Source of the DNA: Acidimicrobiales bacterium
Lineage (GTDB): Bacteria > Actinomycetota > Acidimicrobiia > Acidimicrobiales > Aldehydirespiratoraceae
Direction of reading: 5' to 3'
DNA: 40,545 bases
NCBI GenBank assembly: GCA_022425325.1
Contig: JAKMFW010000048.1
Span: forward strand, 1-40,545
Positions 6,324 through 14,602 of the stretch are shown here, one piece after another. The notes under the pieces are model-generated. The model worked only from the letters and a program-made list of their open reading frames with translations. It searched no databases and was not told where the DNA came from. Within the stretch, counting starts at the first letter, position 1. Each line of letters opens with the position of its first letter. The translations under genes and the position numbers were made by a program.

Positions 6324-7612
6324 CAGGCCGGAACCGGAATCTCGGTGACGCCACCCATGTACGGCCGCAGCGCTTCAGGAATCTTCACTGAGCCGTCGGG
6401 TTGCCGGTAGGTCTCGACGATGCCCGCCCAGACCCGCGGCACGGCGAGGCCCGACCCGTTCAGCGAGTGCACGAACTGGGTGCCCTTCTCGCCCTCAGGC
6501 CGGTACCGGATGTTGGCCCGCCGGGCCTGATAGTCGGTGCACCAGCTGACAGAACTGACCTCGAGCCAACGGTCGGCGCCCGGCGCAAACACCTCGATGT
6601 CGTAGGTACGAGCACCGGCGCCGCTGATGTCGCCGCACGCAAGGTCGAGCACGCGATGGGCGAGGCCGAGGTCACGGATCGCGTTCTCAGCCCGCTCGAG
6701 GATCTCCATGTGCATCGCCTGCGCCTGATCGGGCGTGCAGAACGCGTAGAGCTCGACCTTGTCAAACTCGTGGACGCGCAGCAGGCCCCGGGTGTCGCGG
6801 CCGGCCGACCCGGCCTCGCGGCGGTAGCAACTGGTGTGGGCCATGAGCCGCATCGGCAACTCGGACTCGTCGAGCACCTCGCCGGCGACCATCGACGTGA
6901 GCGGCACCTCGGCCGTGGGAATCGCCCAGAGGTCATCTCGTTCGAGGTGGTACGCGTCATCGCTGAACTTCGGAAGATGGCCGGTGCCGATCATCGTGTC
7001 GGTCTTCACGACCGTCGGCGGGCGAATCTGCTCGAAGGCGTCGCGATTGCGATCGAGCCCGTAATTGATAAGCGCGCTCAAGAGATGCGCACCGGCGCCC
7101 CGATACATGGCGAACATCGAACCAGACATCTTCACCGCGCGATCGACATCGAGAATGCCGAGTTGTTCACCGACCTCCCAATGGGGGACCTTCTGATGTT
7201 CGGCATAGCCATCCGGATCGTGGCCTTCGACGCGCACGACGATGTTGTCGTCTTCGGTAAGGCCGTCAGGGGCGTCCGGGGCCGGCATGTTCGCAATGTG
7301 GAGCAGCTGCTGGCGAAGGGCGGCCTGGAGTTCGTCGGCCTCGGCGGCCAGCGACTTCTCCCGCTCGCCGAGCGCCTTGCTCTCGTCTTGCAGCGCGCTC
7401 GCCTCATCGCCCTTGCCGTCGCGATGCAGCGCCCCGACCTCTTTCGACAGGGCATTGACCCGGCTCCGGATGTCGTCGCGTTCGGTACCGACCGCCCGAA
7501 CACTGGCATCGAGTTCGACCGCACGATCGATCCCCGAGGTGTCATCGCCTCGGCGAGCGATCGCCGCTTTCACGGCGTCCGGGTCGGTGCGCAGCAGCTT
7601 GATGTCGAGCAT
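6323..7612 (-). CDS. serS: Seryl-tRNA synthetase
   Basis: This 429-aa class II synthetase charges tRNA-Ser. The N-terminal 30–105 region is the helical-hairpin tRNA-binding arm rich in heptads. Class II motif 2 is seen in CYRREAGSAGRDTRGL with the following HEFDKVELY. Motif 3 corresponds to the GSGLAVPR region near the C-terminus. WEVGEQLGILD and the serine-site TAEVPLTSM are also typical. The ATG at 7612 begins MLDIKLLRTDP, the usual start of bacterial SerRS. TACCGT lies exactly 6 nt upstream, which supports a leaderless transcript. A longer frame upstream is not conserved and was rejected. Confidence 0.97.
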   Translation of the reverse strand: MLDIKLLRTDPDAVKAAIARRGDDTSGIDRAVELDASVRAVGTERDDIRSRVNALSKEVGALHRDGKGDEASALQDESKALGEREKSLAAEADELQAALRQQLLHIANMPAPDAPDGLTEDDNIVVRVEGHDPDGYAEHQKVPHWEVGEQLGILDVDRAVKMSGSMFAMYRGAGAHLLSALINYGLDRNRDAFEQIRPPTVVKTDTMIGTGHLPKFSDDAYHLERDDLWAIPTAEVPLTSMVAGEVLDESELPMRLMAHTSCYRREAGSAGRDTRGLLRVHEFDKVELYAFCTPDQAQAMHMEILERAENAIRDLGLAHRVLDLACGDISGAGARTYDIEVFAPGADRWLEVSSVSWCTDYQARRANIRYRPEGEKGTQFVHSLNGSGLAVPRVWAGIVETYRQPDGSVKIPEALRPYMGGVTEIPVPA

Positions 7613-7618
7613 GGTCAG

Positions 7619-7624
7619 ACGGTA
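7619..7624 (-). promoter_or_regulatory. Leaderless -10 box of serS
   Basis: The minus strand reads TACCGT, ending 6 nt before the serS ATG at 7612. No T-box or other leader can exist if transcription starts here. Confidence 0.6.
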
Positions 7625-7669
7625 TCGCCCGCAGGACCCGGCAGCGCTTGTTTCACCGGGGTCCGGGCC

Positions 7670-7687
7670 CGCCGAGCCGACTCGGCG
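7670..7687. repeat. Small perfect hairpin in serS–7771 intergenic region
   Basis: CGCCGAG (7670–7676) pairs with CTCGGCG (7681–7687) around a CCGA loop. No T-run follows. It lies about 85 nt before the next plus-strand gene and could be in its leader. The rest of 7613–7770 shows only the serS promoter and the RBS at 7760–7764. Confidence 0.4.
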
Positions 7688-7770
7688 TCTGCCTGCGAAT
7701 CGACATCGACAAGAATTTCGCAATGGCCCGCGACAAGGGTTGCGCAGCCAAACCACTACGGAGGAACACC

Positions 7771-8082
7771 ATGCTCATCACCCAGATCACCACGTGGGAA
7801 GGAACCCCGGCCGCCATCGAGGCGGTCGTGGCCGGATCTCGGGAGGCGGCTCCGATCCATGAGGGACTTGGAGCGAAAAACCCACGTCTCATGCGCTCGG
7901 TCTCGGGCGGCGACGTCCACCAGGTCGAGTACATGATCGACTTCGACTCGTTCGAAGCACAGGGCAAGTTCTCCGACGCCATCGTCGATGGTGAGTGGTG
8001 GACGGGCATGATGCAGGCCGTTGCAGCCGCCTATCCCGATCTCCGCAACGGTGGGACGCGCCTGACGTACAACGCCATCTGA
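7771..8082 (+). CDS. Small protein, dimeric alpha/beta-barrel-like
   Basis: This is a 103-aa protein I do not recognise by name. The ATG at 7771 is favoured by GGAGG 6 nt upstream (7760–7764). The frame is open further upstream, but that part is not supported by an RBS. The order strand–long helix–strand–strand–helix–strand (LITQITTWEG, AAIEAVVAGSREAAPIHE, RLMRSVSGG, HQVEYMIDF, WTGMMQAVAAAYP, GGTRLTYNAI) resembles Dabb/ABM/NIPSNAP-type ferredoxin-like proteins, which act as monooxygenases or are structural. No cysteine or clear catalytic residue stands out. It appears monocistronic between serS and the convergent ctaG. Confidence 0.65.
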   Translation: MLITQITTWEGTPAAIEAVVAGSREAAPIHEGLGAKNPRLMRSVSGGDVHQVEYMIDFDSFEAQGKFSDAIVDGEWWTGMMQAVAAAYPDLRNGGTRLTYNAI

Positions 8083-8097
8083 GCGGCGGGTCGGTTC

Positions 8098-8997
8098 CTA
8101 ACGAGGCTCGACGGGCGGCTCACCGGCGTCGGCGAACCGCTGCTCGACGTCGTCAAACGTGAGCCGCCGGTTATGACGGTCACGCCGGGCCTGCTCTTCG
8201 GCTCGTGCGTTGTTCGCAGCGAGACGGAAGAAGCGAACGGCGATGATCGTCCAGAGGTAGAAACCACCGATGACCTTCATGACCGCACCTGCGGCCTGCT
8301 GGTCTTCAACCGGCGAGATGCCCCACAGCGCATCGTCGGTCTCGTAGGCCTCGTAGACGACGCCCTCAGCAAAGGTCAGCCAACCGGCCGGCACCGTGGG
8401 AACAATCGACATGAGGAAGAGGTAGAGCATCTTCCCGGGCTCGCCCATCTGGAGTTCCTTGAGCGGGCCAACGACTGGGAACCACATGAGCAACGCCGAC
8501 GCGAACACCAGCAGGTGAATCGTGTAATGGAACGGGCCGTTGTCCGACGACAGATTCACCACGGCGCCCCAGTGGGTAAGGATCTGTAGCGCGTTGAAGA
8601 TGGTGCCTGCAACGATCGGCTTGGTGAGCACCCGCAGAATCCGCTGGGGCGTGCCGTCGTCAAGAACGACGAGGCGGGCCAGCCACGCCGGCATCGCCAA
8701 CAGGAGCAATGGCGGAATGATGAAGCTGATCAGCAGGTGCTGCAGCATGTGAACGAAGTACAGGTGCTCCTCAGCGATGTCGTGCATCGGCCAGTCGGCG
8801 GCGAGCCACAACATGGCCACACCGACAATGAAGAACCGCTTCTGGCTGACCGTGGTGACCGGCTCCCCTGCCGGCACCGCGAGTGGTCCGATGTTTCGAA
8901 CCGAATAGACCCCCAAGCCGATGATCGCAGCCACCAGCAACCACACTTCCGGGTGGAACTCGTAGTCCCACGCGCTCGCAGCGAGTAGGGAGGTCAT
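8098..8997 (-). CDS. ctaG: Cytochrome c oxidase assembly factor CtaG (caa3 type)
   Basis: This 299-aa polytopic membrane protein belongs to the caa3_CtaG family, needed to form active caa3 oxidase and thought to help insert CuA/CuB copper. About seven hydrophobic helices are seen. The family's histidine-rich segment DWPMHDIAEEH...FVHMLQHLL is at about 69–90, a good candidate copper-binding site. The C-terminus is a charged cytoplasmic-looking tail. It is the last gene of the oxidase operon, 4 nt after ctaF. It is unrelated to Cox11, despite the shared name. Confidence 0.9.
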   Translation of the reverse strand: MTSLLAASAWDYEFHPEVWLLVAAIIGLGVYSVRNIGPLAVPAGEPVTTVSQKRFFIVGVAMLWLAADWPMHDIAEEHLYFVHMLQHLLISFIIPPLLLLAMPAWLARLVVLDDGTPQRILRVLTKPIVAGTIFNALQILTHWGAVVNLSSDNGPFHYTIHLLVFASALLMWFPVVGPLKELQMGEPGKMLYLFLMSIVPTVPAGWLTFAEGVVYEAYETDDALWGISPVEDQQAAGAVMKVIGGFYLWTIIAVRFFRLAANNARAEEQARRDRHNRRLTFDDVEQRFADAGEPPVEPR

Positions 8998-9001
8998 GGC
9001 G

Positions 9002-9343
9002 TTATCCGAACACGTTGAACGCCAAGAGGGTCACGATGTACACCGCCGTGGCGAGGAGCACCCCGGCGAAGAAGGACTGCTGCAGAACCGGCTTGTCCTG
9101 CTTCAGGTGCATGAACACCCGGGCAACCAGCCAGCCCTTAAAGATCATCATCGTGAACAACGACGTGAGCAGGATCCAGCGAGTCTCGAAGAAGGTGAAG
9201 ACCGACTCGAAGTAGGTCGCAACCTCGGCCGCGGTGACCACGGCAAGGATGATGGCGACCTTGACGTACTCCCAGTCGGAGGGGTGATGATCGTCGTGGG
9301 CCTCGTCGCGGGTCTCGACGGCCACTTCGGTGGTTTCGCTCAT
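9002..9343 (-). CDS. ctaF: Cytochrome c oxidase subunit IV (prokaryotic type)
   Basis: This 113-aa protein has three hydrophobic helices, of the COX4_pro/CtaF type. The N-terminus carries the acidic/histidine patch EAHDDHHPSD before WEYVKVAIILAVVTAAEV. The second and third helices include LLTSLFTMMIFKGWLVA and FAGVLLATAVYIVTLLA. I chose ATG 9343, which has GGAG 8 nt upstream. A GTG three codons earlier overlaps the ctaE stop but leaves no space for the RBS. It sits between ctaE and ctaG and is likely a small structural or assembly subunit. CtaD also has a two-helix C-terminal extension, so the complex has both. Confidence 0.85.
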   Translation of the reverse strand: MSETTEVAVETRDEAHDDHHPSDWEYVKVAIILAVVTAAEVATYFESVFTFFETRWILLTSLFTMMIFKGWLVARVFMHLKQDKPVLQQSFFAGVLLATAVYIVTLLAFNVFG

Positions 9344-9348
9344 GTCGC

Positions 9349-9972
9349 TCACTCCGGCGGGATCAGGTAGATGACGGTGAAGATGAAGATCCAGACGAGA
9401 TCGACGAAGTGCCAGTAGAGGCCGACGATCTCGACGGTCTCGCTGTTCTTGCCGGTCAGCTTGCCTTGGTTGGCAGCGACCCATAGCGACATCAGCATGA
9501 TGATGCCGATGCTCACGTGGGCCCCGTGGAATCCGGTGAGGGTGTAGAAGGCTGACGCCGCCGGGTTGGTGGTGTAGCCGAGGCCCTCCTCGTAGAAGGC
9601 GGTGAACTCGTAGGCCTGGCCACCCATGAAGACGGCACCGAGCATGGCTGTGACAAGCAGCCACGCCTTGCCCCGGTCGAGGTCGTTGCGACCAAACGCC
9701 GAGAGGGCGAGCACCATCGTGAGCGAGCTCATGAGGAGCACGAACGACGAGACCGACGTGAACGGGATATCGAACAGATCGGTCGGCAGGACCTCACCAT
9801 TGCCCCGCGTCTTGTAGATCAGGTAGGTCGAGATGAGCGCACCGAACAGCAGACACTCCGTCGACAAGAACAGCCACATCGCCAACTTGTTGTTGGAGAT
9901 GCCCGTGTTCGTGGCGTGGGGATCGTGGGCGTCGTGATGGGTATCGGTGGCCGGGGCCGTTGCGGTCGCCAT
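9349..9972 (-). CDS. ctaE: Cytochrome c oxidase subunit III
   Basis: This 207-aa, roughly five-helix subunit III has the conserved signatures: LAMWLFLSTECLLFG at the N-terminal helix, the glutamate in GGQAYEF, the TGFHGAHVSIG motif, and the C-terminal GLYWHFVDLVWIF. The N-terminus has a histidine/aspartate cluster, DTHHDAHDPH. Its ATG shares a base with the stop of ctaD (TGATG), so translation is coupled. It stabilises subunit I and proton uptake in the oxidase. A degenerate paralogue that has lost the GFHGAHV motif is encoded upstream at 14012–14602. Confidence 0.95.
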   Translation of the reverse strand: MATATAPATDTHHDAHDPHATNTGISNNKLAMWLFLSTECLLFGALISTYLIYKTRGNGEVLPTDLFDIPFTSVSSFVLLMSSLTMVLALSAFGRNDLDRGKAWLLVTAMLGAVFMGGQAYEFTAFYEEGLGYTTNPAASAFYTLTGFHGAHVSIGIIMLMSLWVAANQGKLTGKNSETVEIVGLYWHFVDLVWIFIFTVIYLIPPE

Positions 9973-11978
9973 CAGCCCTCTCCCTCTGTGTGGTCGCCGG
10001 CGGCGCCGACCGTGGCGAGTTCGCCATCGGGGTCGTCACCGTCGTGGTGGTCGTCGTGGCCGTGGCCGTCGGCGTCCGGATCATCGACCGGCTCCAACAC
10101 CCAGGCGTAGATGGCGCCGCCGGTGAGCAGGCCGCCCACCACACAGAGCCACAGGTTGAAGATGACGCCGTAGCCGATGAGCGGCAGGCCGATGGCCAGC
10201 ACAAGTGGCCAGAACGACGGCGACGGGAGGTGCACGCCGACGGCGTCGCCCTTCTGCGCCGCGTCCTCTGCAGAGGAGATACGAACGACCGAGCCGTCGT
10301 CTTCGATGTTGTACTTGCGGAACCACCAGTCGTCCTGCGACTCGACAACCGGGATCTCGTCGAAGTTGTGTTCCGGAGTCGGCGACGGGATCGACCACTC
10401 GAGGCTGCGGGCATCCCACGGATCGGGACCGGGGGCCGGCAGGTTCGGAGCTTCCTTCTTGGACTTGTAGACGTTCCAGAGGAAGAACAGCACCGACGCA
10501 CCGAGAATGTAGGAGCCGATCGTGGCGACGAGGTTCCAGAACTCGAAACCGAAGCCCGACGAATAGGTGTTGATGCGGCGGCTCATGCCCTGCAGGCCGA
10601 GCACGTGCATCGGGCCGAACGTCAGGTTGAAGCCGATGAGCATGGTCCAGAAGTGGATCTTGCCGCGGCGCTCGTCGAGGAGATGACCGAACACCTTCGG
10701 CCACCAGAAGTACACACCGGCGAACAGGCCGAGGACACCGCCGCCGAAGATCACATAGTGGAAGTGCGCAACGATGTAGTAGGTGTCGGTCTGCTGGGTG
10801 TCAGCCGGGGCGAGTGAGTGGGTGACACCCGACAGGCCGCCGATGGTGAACATCGTGACGGTGCCGACGGCGAACAGCATCGCCGTGGAGAAGTTGAGCT
10901 TGCCGCCCCACATCGTGGCGAGCCAGTTCAGGATCTTCACACCGGTTGGCACCGCGATGAACATCGTCGCCATCGAGAAGGCGAAGACCGAGATCGGACC
11001 GATGCCGGACACGAACATGTGGTGGGCCCACACGCCCCAGCCCATGAAACCGATCGCAATGCCGGAGAACACCATGAACGAGTACCCGAAAATGGGCTTC
11101 CGGCTAAACGCCGGGATCACCTCGGAGATGATGCCGAAACTCGGGAGGATGATGATGTACACCTCGGGGTGACCAAAGATCCAGAAGAGGTGCTGCCATA
11201 GCAACGGGTCGGCGCCTGCTTCAGGGTCGAAGAATTGCGAGTCGAACTGGCGGTCGAACAGCAGCAACAGAAGCGCCACGGTGATGACCGGCAGGGCGAA
11301 GGCCAACAAGAACTGCGTGACCAGGAGCATCCAGGTCAACACCGGCATGCGGAACAGACTCATGCCCGGAGCCCGCATGTTGAGACACGTCACCGCCAGG
11401 TTGACCGCCGACACCAACGAGGCGATACCGGTGATCAACAGGCCGATGACGTAGAAGTCGACACCGTTGGTCGGCGAGAAGGTGATGCCGCTGTTGGGTG
11501 AGTAGCAGAACCAACCACAGTCGGCGCCGCCGCCGCCGACGATCCACGACGTGTTCAGGAAAATCGCTCCGGAGAGCCAGACCCAGAACGAGAGCGCGTT
11601 CAGGCGAGGGAAGGCGACATCGCGGGCGCCGATCTGCAACGGGATCAGATAGTTGGCGAACGCTGCCGCAGACGGCATGACAAACAAGAAGATCATCGTG
11701 ACGCCGTGCATCGTGAAGATCTGGTTGTAGACATCGGCGCTCAGGAAACCGCTCTCCGGGAAGGCCAGCTGGGTGCGGATAAGCAGCGCTTCAAGGCCAC
11801 CGAGAAGGAAGAAGAACATCGCGGCAACGCCGTACATGATGCCGATCTTCTTGTGGTCGACCGTGCTGACCCAGTCCTTCCAACTGCCGTTGGCCTGGGG
11901 TCGGGTCAGGACGCCGAGCGGCCGCTCTGCGTGCTGCTCACCACTGGTGAGGGCAAGAGGTTCTTCGATGATCGCCAT
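9972..11978 (-). CDS. ctaD: Cytochrome c oxidase subunit I
   Basis: This 668-aa catalytic subunit has all metal ligands: H91 and H407 for haem a, H405 for haem a3, and H270, H319 and H320 for CuB. Tyr274 (in GHPEVY) can form the His-Tyr cross-link. Glu272 of the same motif, Asp120 (GARD) and Lys348 (TGVKILNW) give D- and K-channel residues, so it is an A1-type proton-pumping oxidase. After the twelve-helix core comes a soluble segment (DPWDARSLEWS...), two further helices (about 600–640), and a tail rich in His and Asp (GHGHDDHHDGDD). It starts 3 nt after ctaC with GGAG in front. The same operon encodes a paralogue lacking every ligand. Confidence 0.97.
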   Translation of the reverse strand: MAIIEEPLALTSGEQHAERPLGVLTRPQANGSWKDWVSTVDHKKIGIMYGVAAMFFFLLGGLEALLIRTQLAFPESGFLSADVYNQIFTMHGVTMIFLFVMPSAAAFANYLIPLQIGARDVAFPRLNALSFWVWLSGAIFLNTSWIVGGGGADCGWFCYSPNSGITFSPTNGVDFYVIGLLITGIASLVSAVNLAVTCLNMRAPGMSLFRMPVLTWMLLVTQFLLAFALPVITVALLLLLFDRQFDSQFFDPEAGADPLLWQHLFWIFGHPEVYIIILPSFGIISEVIPAFSRKPIFGYSFMVFSGIAIGFMGWGVWAHHMFVSGIGPISVFAFSMATMFIAVPTGVKILNWLATMWGGKLNFSTAMLFAVGTVTMFTIGGLSGVTHSLAPADTQQTDTYYIVAHFHYVIFGGGVLGLFAGVYFWWPKVFGHLLDERRGKIHFWTMLIGFNLTFGPMHVLGLQGMSRRINTYSSGFGFEFWNLVATIGSYILGASVLFFLWNVYKSKKEAPNLPAPGPDPWDARSLEWSIPSPTPEHNFDEIPVVESQDDWWFRKYNIEDDGSVVRISSAEDAAQKGDAVGVHLPSPSFWPLVLAIGLPLIGYGVIFNLWLCVVGGLLTGGAIYAWVLEPVDDPDADGHGHDDHHDGDDPDGELATVGAAGDHTEGEG

Positions 11979-11981
11979 GGC

Positions 11982-13208
11982 TCACTCCACCTCCGTCGCC
12001 GCCAGGATCTCGGCCGACGGCTTCTGGCCGAGGGTTTCGAGATAGGCGACGAGATCGCTAATCGTTCGTTCGGACAGACCCAGATTGGGCATGCCTCGGG
12101 GCAATTCACCATCGGGAAGCCCGTTGGCGTAGTTCTCCTTCACGACTTCGGGGGCTCGCAGCCACTGCGAGATGTCGTCGCGGTTCCACTCGCCATCCTC
12201 GGTGTAGGTGTTGAGGATGCCGCCGGCGAAAGTCGTGCGGCTGGCGAAATGGGTGAGGTTCGGCGCGGCCTGCGAGACCACGGCAGCGGCGATGTCCTCA
12301 TCGCCATTGAAACCCTCGACCAGGTGGCACGAGGAGCAGTTGGCGAGGAATGCCGTAGCGCCGCGCGAGACGGGATCGTCGGGATCCTCCGGCGGCGCAC
12401 TCTGCGGAACCATCTGCTCATCGATCCAGTTCTGGAAGTCGGCATCGTCCATCGCAATGGTCTGCATCCGCATCTTCGCATGCGACAGGCCACAGAACTC
12501 GGTGCACTGACCGAAGTAGACGCCAGGCTCATCGGCGGAGATCTCCCACGGAGCAAAGAAGCCCGGGCGGGCGTCGCGCTTGCCGTTGAGCGCTGGGATC
12601 CAGAACGAGTGGATTACGTCACGGGACGTGACGAGCAGCTCGACCTCTTGACCGGTCGGGATCACCATCTGTCCGGCCGTCACGATGTCGGCCGGCGGAA
12701 GGTTGCGGGGATCGTCGAGGAAGTCGGCATCGACGTCCTCGGTGAAGTAGTAGCGGAACTCCCACCACCACTGCTGGCCGACCACGACGATCTTCGGCTC
12801 CCAACTGGTCGAGTCGCCCTCGACCTCGACCTCATAGGCGTTGGCCTCGGTCTCGTTGAGGGAGAAGTGCGCCACGGTGGTGAGCACGGCCACGACGACC
12901 ATGATGATCGCCGGGACGATGGTCCAGCCGATCTCCAGGGTGTTGTTGTGCGAAATCTGCTCAGGGAATTCGTCGTCGCCGTCGTAGCTCTTCACCCGCT
13001 GCTTCTTCGCCATGTAGACCACGGCGCCAAGCACGAGGACGCCGATCACCCCGGCGATGACCAGCACCCGGTCGAGCAAGGTGTCGATGTCGCGGGCGTT
13101 GTCGCTCTGCGGCTGCAGCGTGTCGAGTTCGGCGTCGCCGGCGCAGCCGGCTGTGATCAGGCCGATCAGGGCAACAGCGCCCAAAAGGCGCGTGCGGGAA
13201 TCACTCAC
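11982..13208 (-). CDS. ctaC: Cytochrome c oxidase subunit II with fused cytochrome c
   Basis: This 408-aa lipoprotein accepts electrons for the oxidase. The lipobox ends ITAGC with Cys22. Two membrane helices follow (about 47–66 and 95–113). The CuA domain has H200 and the C235-E237-C239-H243-M246 ligand set. A class I cytochrome c domain is fused at the C-terminus, with CSSCH at 291–295 and probable Met373. This fusion defines a caa3-type enzyme. The GTG at 13208 lies 6 nt after GGGAG and overlaps the previous gene's stop by 8 nt. A longer upstream frame was rejected because it runs into that gene. CcdA and thioredoxin at 235–1913 could serve its haem attachment. Confidence 0.95.
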   Translation of the reverse strand: MSDSRTRLLGAVALIGLITAGCAGDAELDTLQPQSDNARDIDTLLDRVLVIAGVIGVLVLGAVVYMAKKQRVKSYDGDDEFPEQISHNNTLEIGWTIVPAIIMVVVAVLTTVAHFSLNETEANAYEVEVEGDSTSWEPKIVVVGQQWWWEFRYYFTEDVDADFLDDPRNLPPADIVTAGQMVIPTGQEVELLVTSRDVIHSFWIPALNGKRDARPGFFAPWEISADEPGVYFGQCTEFCGLSHAKMRMQTIAMDDADFQNWIDEQMVPQSAPPEDPDDPVSRGATAFLANCSSCHLVEGFNGDEDIAAAVVSQAAPNLTHFASRTTFAGGILNTYTEDGEWNRDDISQWLRAPEVVKENYANGLPDGELPRGMPNLGLSERTISDLVAYLETLGQKPSAEILAATEVE

Positions 13209-14004
13209 TGGCTTCTCCCTCTTCCGAATGGTCTTCACCGTGCTCCTCACCATGGTCGTCACCGTGATGTTCAAAGTCGCGCTGACCGTCGACTGCGGTG
13301 ACGATGCCACCGGCGATGACGGCGACGCCGACCGCAAGCACGAGGCCTGCGATGACGTTCTTGTTCATCTTGGGCCGGGCCGCATAGAGGATGCCCAGTC
13401 CGAAGATGATGACTGCGATCAAACCGGCCCAGACGACAGCGCCGAGCTTGGTTGCGTTCAGGAAGATCCGGCTGGCGGCGAGCGCCATGACTGCGACGCC
13501 GAGGGCGCCGGCGACGGGGATCTCGAAGGGTGCCATGATGCGATCGCGCAGGGCCTTGTTGGCCTCGGCGTCGCCGGTGGCGCGATCGGCCCAGGCGTCC
13601 ATGGTCCACTCGATCGCAACGAGGGAGCAGATCACCAGGCCGAGGACGAAGACGGCCGAGCCGAGCACGAGACCGAGCACCATCGCAGCGCCACCGAAGG
13701 CACCGATGACGGGCCAGAAGCTGCCCGTGACGGGCGTGGTCGGCGCAATGGCCTCGACGCCCATGTAGTGGGACTGGGCGGCCGGGTCGGCGTCGCGGAA
13801 GGCGACGATGATGCCCGCAAAGCAGGCGGACGCAAAGGCGCCACCGATGAGGACCAGGTAGCCGACATGGTCGCCCACGCCGCCCTTCCAGCCGAGCGTG
13901 ACCGGACCGACGTGCTCACCGCCAGTCGAGTACCCGTAGGCGACTGCGCCGATGGTGAGGGCGATGGTGAGTCCGAAGAAGAACTTGAAGCCCGTGGTGA
14001 ACAT
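13201..14004 (-). CDS. Unrecognised seven-helix membrane protein with His/Asp/Glu tail
   Basis: This is a 267-aa protein I cannot assign to a family. About seven hydrophobic segments are visible, near 5–24, 48–70, 95–113, 115–133, 165–185, 190–211 and 216–237. The soluble tail from about 244 is unusually rich in His, Asp and Glu (EHHGDDHGEEHGEDH), a plausible metal-binding patch. It lies inside the oxidase operon, between a degenerate subunit III and ctaC, and overlaps ctaC by 8 nt, so it should be made with the oxidase. The ATG at 14004 follows GGGATCAG. Upstream frame residues look antisense-like and were not used. Possible roles include a structural subunit, an assembly factor or copper handling. 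None is proven. Confidence 0.75.
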   Translation of the reverse strand: MFTTGFKFFFGLTIALTIGAVAYGYSTGGEHVGPVTLGWKGGVGDHVGYLVLIGGAFASACFAGIIVAFRDADPAAQSHYMGVEAIAPTTPVTGSFWPVIGAFGGAAMVLGLVLGSAVFVLGLVICSLVAIEWTMDAWADRATGDAEANKALRDRIMAPFEIPVAGALGVAVMALAASRIFLNATKLGAVVWAGLIAVIIFGLGILYAARPKMNKNVIAGLVLAVGVAVIAGGIVTAVDGQRDFEHHGDDHGEEHGEDHSEEGEASE

Positions 14005-14011
14005 CTGATCC

Positions 14012-14602
14012 CTACTTGGTGACGAAGATGGCGATCCAGGTGACCCAGTACATGACGGAGACCGCATGCCAGAACATGGCAGCAGCGGCGACGCCGTCGT
14101 CCTGGGAAGGACCGAACTGACCGAACAGTGCCCGCATCGTGGTGAGGGCGAGGAAGACGACCGCACCGATCAAGAAGACGATGTAGGTGCCGGTCATGAC
14201 AAAGAACAGGAACTGGCCTTGGGTGCCGGCCAGCGCGAACCCGGTGTCGTTGATGATGAACCAAAGCTGGTTGAACACCGCCGCCCCGAACATGCCGGTG
14301 AGCGCAAGTGCGATGTAGGCGTTGGGGCGGTCGTCGTTGCGGATTGCCTGCACAGCCCACTGGACCGTGAAGGCGGCGAGCACGAGGGTCCAGAAGATCC
14401 AGCCCGACGGGCCGAGTTCGATGACACCCTCCGGGAACCATTCCTCTCCGGCGTCACGGGCGTCGGCCCGCTCGCTGACATAGACGGCGAGCACGCCGAA
14501 GTAGGTCATGAGGGCGGCGCCGCTGGCGAACATGGTGCCGACGAGCACCGTGCGGGGCCGGCGGATTGCGGGAGCGGCGAGCTGGGTGGTGGTGGCGGTC
14601 AT
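14012..14602 (-). CDS. Degenerate cytochrome oxidase subunit III paralogue
   Basis: This 196-aa, five-helix protein aligns with subunit III in length, helix order and the C-terminal FWHAVSVMYWVTW (YWHFVDLVWIF in CtaE). Diagnostic residues are lost. The TGFHGAHVSIG motif reads TGTYIVFLIGA, and the conserved glutamate region GGQAYEF reads NQLWFII. The ATG shares a base with the stop of the subunit I paralogue (TGATG), so the two are co-translated. It is therefore probably the partner of the ligand-less subunit I rather than a second working subunit III. The frame is intact and codon use is like its neighbours, so it is not a pseudogene in the mutational sense. Confidence 0.78.
   Translation of the reverse strand: MTATTTQLAAPAIRRPRTVLVGTMFASGAALMTYFGVLAVYVSERADARDAGEEWFPEGVIELGPSGWIFWTLVLAAFTVQWAVQAIRNDDRPNAYIALALTGMFGAAVFNQLWFIINDTGFALAGTQGQFLFFVMTGTYIVFLIGAVVFLALTTMRALFGQFGPSQDDGVAAAAMFWHAVSVMYWVTWIAIFVTK

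Noticed and set aside
9344-9352. GTG start for ctaF overlapping the ctaE stop
   Set aside because: GGAG would abut the GTG with no spacing. The ATG at 9343 has a usable distance.
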